Assembly: GCA_025345505.1 (NCBI GenBank)
Contig: JANVCC010000021.1
Location: 562,452 to 626,451 of the forward strand
Direction: 5' to 3'
Source: Todiramphus chloris collaris
Lineage: Eukaryota > Chordata > Aves > Coraciiformes > Alcedinidae
DNA length: 64,000 nt
Part shown: in pieces, positions 47,201 to 50,200 of the stretch
How the letters are laid out: each line of letters starts with the position of its first letter
Numbering within the stretch: position 1 is the stretch's first letter
Made by a program: the position numbers and the translations under genes
Notes under the pieces: model-generated
What the model saw: only the letters and a program-made list of their open reading frames with translations
The model's database searches: none
Told to the model about the DNA's origin: nothing

Positions 47201-50200
47201 GCTAGGGCTCTTCCTGAGGGTTTTATAAACGCCTGGAAAGGAATGGAAAAAACTTCTTAAGTATCCTCATCTTTATAGGAAAAGAAGGAAGGAACCACTC
47301 TTGAAAATAAGTTTTGGGTTTTTTTCCCCATTTTTAATTTTAAGCATCCTTTATAATAGCTCCTGAATGTGTCATCAAAGTAATTACAGGATTTATTTTT
47401 AAAGTATTGCTTAAAAGGGAGCTGCCACAATTATACGCCGACAAAGCTTTTCAAGACATAAATTACTGGCTACACTCGTAATAAAAGGCGGACTCTCAAG
47501 AGGTGTCCCAAATCATTAGGTTAATGACCACAGGTCAGCAGGCCTTTTAGCAGGTATAATTGATGTCTCTGGTAAAAGGTATAGCTACAGTTCCAGTTGA
47601 GATTAATATTACACATTAATAGAGACACGGAAAAAAACAAGATGCCAAATCACGCTTAAAACCTTCATAACCAGAAAAGATCTGTTGTAATTTGTGTTGG
47701 TGTAAATTCTCCTGAGTGGAATTGGTCTCCAGATTTGTTGCATACGAGGTTAATTTTTTTATCTGAGTATATATTTTTTTTTCTGTGCTATTCCTTTAAG
47801 TAAATAGATGCCTGGGAGGTTCATCCTTACTGAATGGCAGGTGGGTGATATTGGTGGTGATTGCTCTGCTTGCGGTGCTAAGCAGGGTGACAAATCACTT
47901 TGCAACACTGTGGCACTTCAGATCATCGTTTAGTGGTCACGATAATATTTAGTAGGTGGTTGGACTTGATGATCTTGGAGGTTTTTTTCTAACCTTAATT
48001 GTTCTACGATTCTATCATTCTATTCTATGAGCACATTGGCTGCTCTTCTGCCTCTAGACCTGCTACGGGGTTTTTTTGGGTTAGTGCAAGAGACATGTCT
48101 TTTCTAGATACCAATTCTCCTACTGGGCATGTGTACAAATGCAACAGCTCTTTTCAAGCTGAAGGACCTCTGCATAATGTTATAAACCTTTCCTGATTAG
48201 AGACTGATGTGCCATGGATGGCCTTACTGGGGCTCACTACGAAGCAGGGCACAGCATTGCCCTGAGTCCCCTCTGACTGTGCTGTGGTTTTTCTTTTCCT
48301 GTTAAAATTTCTGGGTTCTATGGACAACAAAGCATCTTTCTGTGAAAATTCTTCTGGTAGGAATATGATCTTGTACATTTTTTTTTTTTCCCAACAGATT
48401 TGTTCTTTGTAGTTAGGGTTACAGAGCACTGGAACAGACTCCCCAGAGAGGTTGTGGAGTCTCCTTCTCTGGAGACTTCCAAGGCCTGTCTGGATGCATT
48501 TCTGAGTGATCTGCTCTAGTTCTGTCCTGATTTGGCGTGGTGATTGGACTCGATGATCTCCAGAGGTGCCTTCCAACCCTTAACATTCTGTGATCAATTA
48601 AAAGCTAGATATTTAAACCATTAAGATACTCAAGCATGTGAATAAATCACAGGATTTCAGCAGAAGACATATGATAAAAATCAAATCTCTTCCCTTCTTA
48701 GGATTTTTTTGTGTGTGTGATGCCCTAGCTTTCTATCTGGTCACAGATGGGAAAAAACCAATTACAATCTCTCTCTGTTACAAAAACAAACAGACTGTGA
48801 AGGGTTTAAAAGCTCAGGCTTTCCCTCTTCCCCACACCCACAAGGACGCTTCTTTCTCAACCATGTTTAAATAGTCCTAGATATATTGGGAGTAACAAAG
48901 CCAGACTTCCAATGGATTTGTGTTTCATGGTTGGCTGATTTCTCAATTATATTAAATTAAGAGTATAGTTTGACCACACCTCATGCTAGGTACCTGAGAG
49001 AGGGAAGAAAAAATAGATGAGGGAGCTGGAGGAAAAAGAGTCTGTGAGTACCCCAACCGAGAGGAGCTTGAAAAGACATCTTTCAGATGTTTGAAAGATT
49101 GTGAGTAATATTTTGACCAAAAAGCAAGTCCTTTGGCATAAATAGAATGTTGATTCTGGTTTAGTTTTCCCCATGGTTGGAGCTTCCGCAGTGCTTTCCC
49201 CAGTACAAATTCTGTGATGTTTAAACTGCTGAGATCATCATGCAGCCTGTCATCTAGTGCAAGCACTTGAAGAGCCTTGCTGCTCTGCGTCTGTGTATTT
49301 CTAGATGCTATTGTGGAGTCTGGTACATCTACAGTGTCAGCTGAAAGCACTGGTGAGATCAAAAGTCACTGGGAAAGGACAGATGTATTTGTTCTGAATC
49401 TATAACTCCTGTTTCCTTGGAAACGTGGCTAAAACTCTACTTGGTGAGAAAGTAGACATCTATTTTGTTCTCTTCATAGTTTCTTAAGCATTTTTTAGAT
49501 GAAGAATGTGTTTTTCAATATAAGTTGACTAATCTATATATTTTTTTTTCCCTGAAATTTGTAGAGCATATGCTCATTTTTACTGGAAATTTACACCTTA
49601 ACAACTTTATGGCCAGCTATGAATCTGACCGATTTTCATGATTCTGCTCTGTTGAAGTTAGATTTAGGAGGCCCGTTTGTAGCAGATGTAGTTGATCAGC
49701 CATCAGAGGAATACATTGTAGTACAAATCAGCCAGAATGAAGATGCTGGATCAAGGAGGAGACGTCAGCAGCAGGTGATGGTCTTTAAATTTGCTTTCAC
49801 TTTTTTTTTTTTTCTGAGATGTATTTTATCACTTAAATTTCCATTCCTGTTCTGTGGATTAAGTGGTGGTGCTTTCCCCTGCTGTGCAGTGTGTCAACAT
49901 CAGCATTAGAAAACTGATTTTGGTAGAAGTTACATTATCTTTTCTTGATAAGACTCCTTTTAGCTTCCTGTATTAAAATTTTGTAAAACTTACCCACCTT
50001 GACTGACACTTAGCATGGAAGTTGTTGCTCTTCAAACTGGCAGAGTTTCAGTAGTTGTCTTAGGTGGAAGAAGCAAGTGTGAAGTGCCTTTTTGCACTCA
50101 CTGAAGTACATTTTCACATTTTGTTGCAAATTATTTTCTCAAACACGTGTCACATTTATTGACTTTATTTCTCTTAAGGCCTCCTCACTGTTGACGTTGT

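Larger units (their letters stand above)
39544..49616 (+). other. OCA2: OCA2 intron 6 (10.1 kb)
   Basis: Holds four sense CR1 fragments (40440, 44535, 47905 and 48404). Unique stretches with nothing I can name are 39544-40439, 41096-44534 and 45033-47904, plus 48594-49616 apart from an unexplained antisense open frame at 48952-49362. A short TA repeat lies at 42307-42320. All CR1 pieces here share the orientation of the gene. A moderately AT-rich, repeat-free block at 47420-47660 is a candidate conserved non-coding element by appearance only. Confidence 0.85.
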
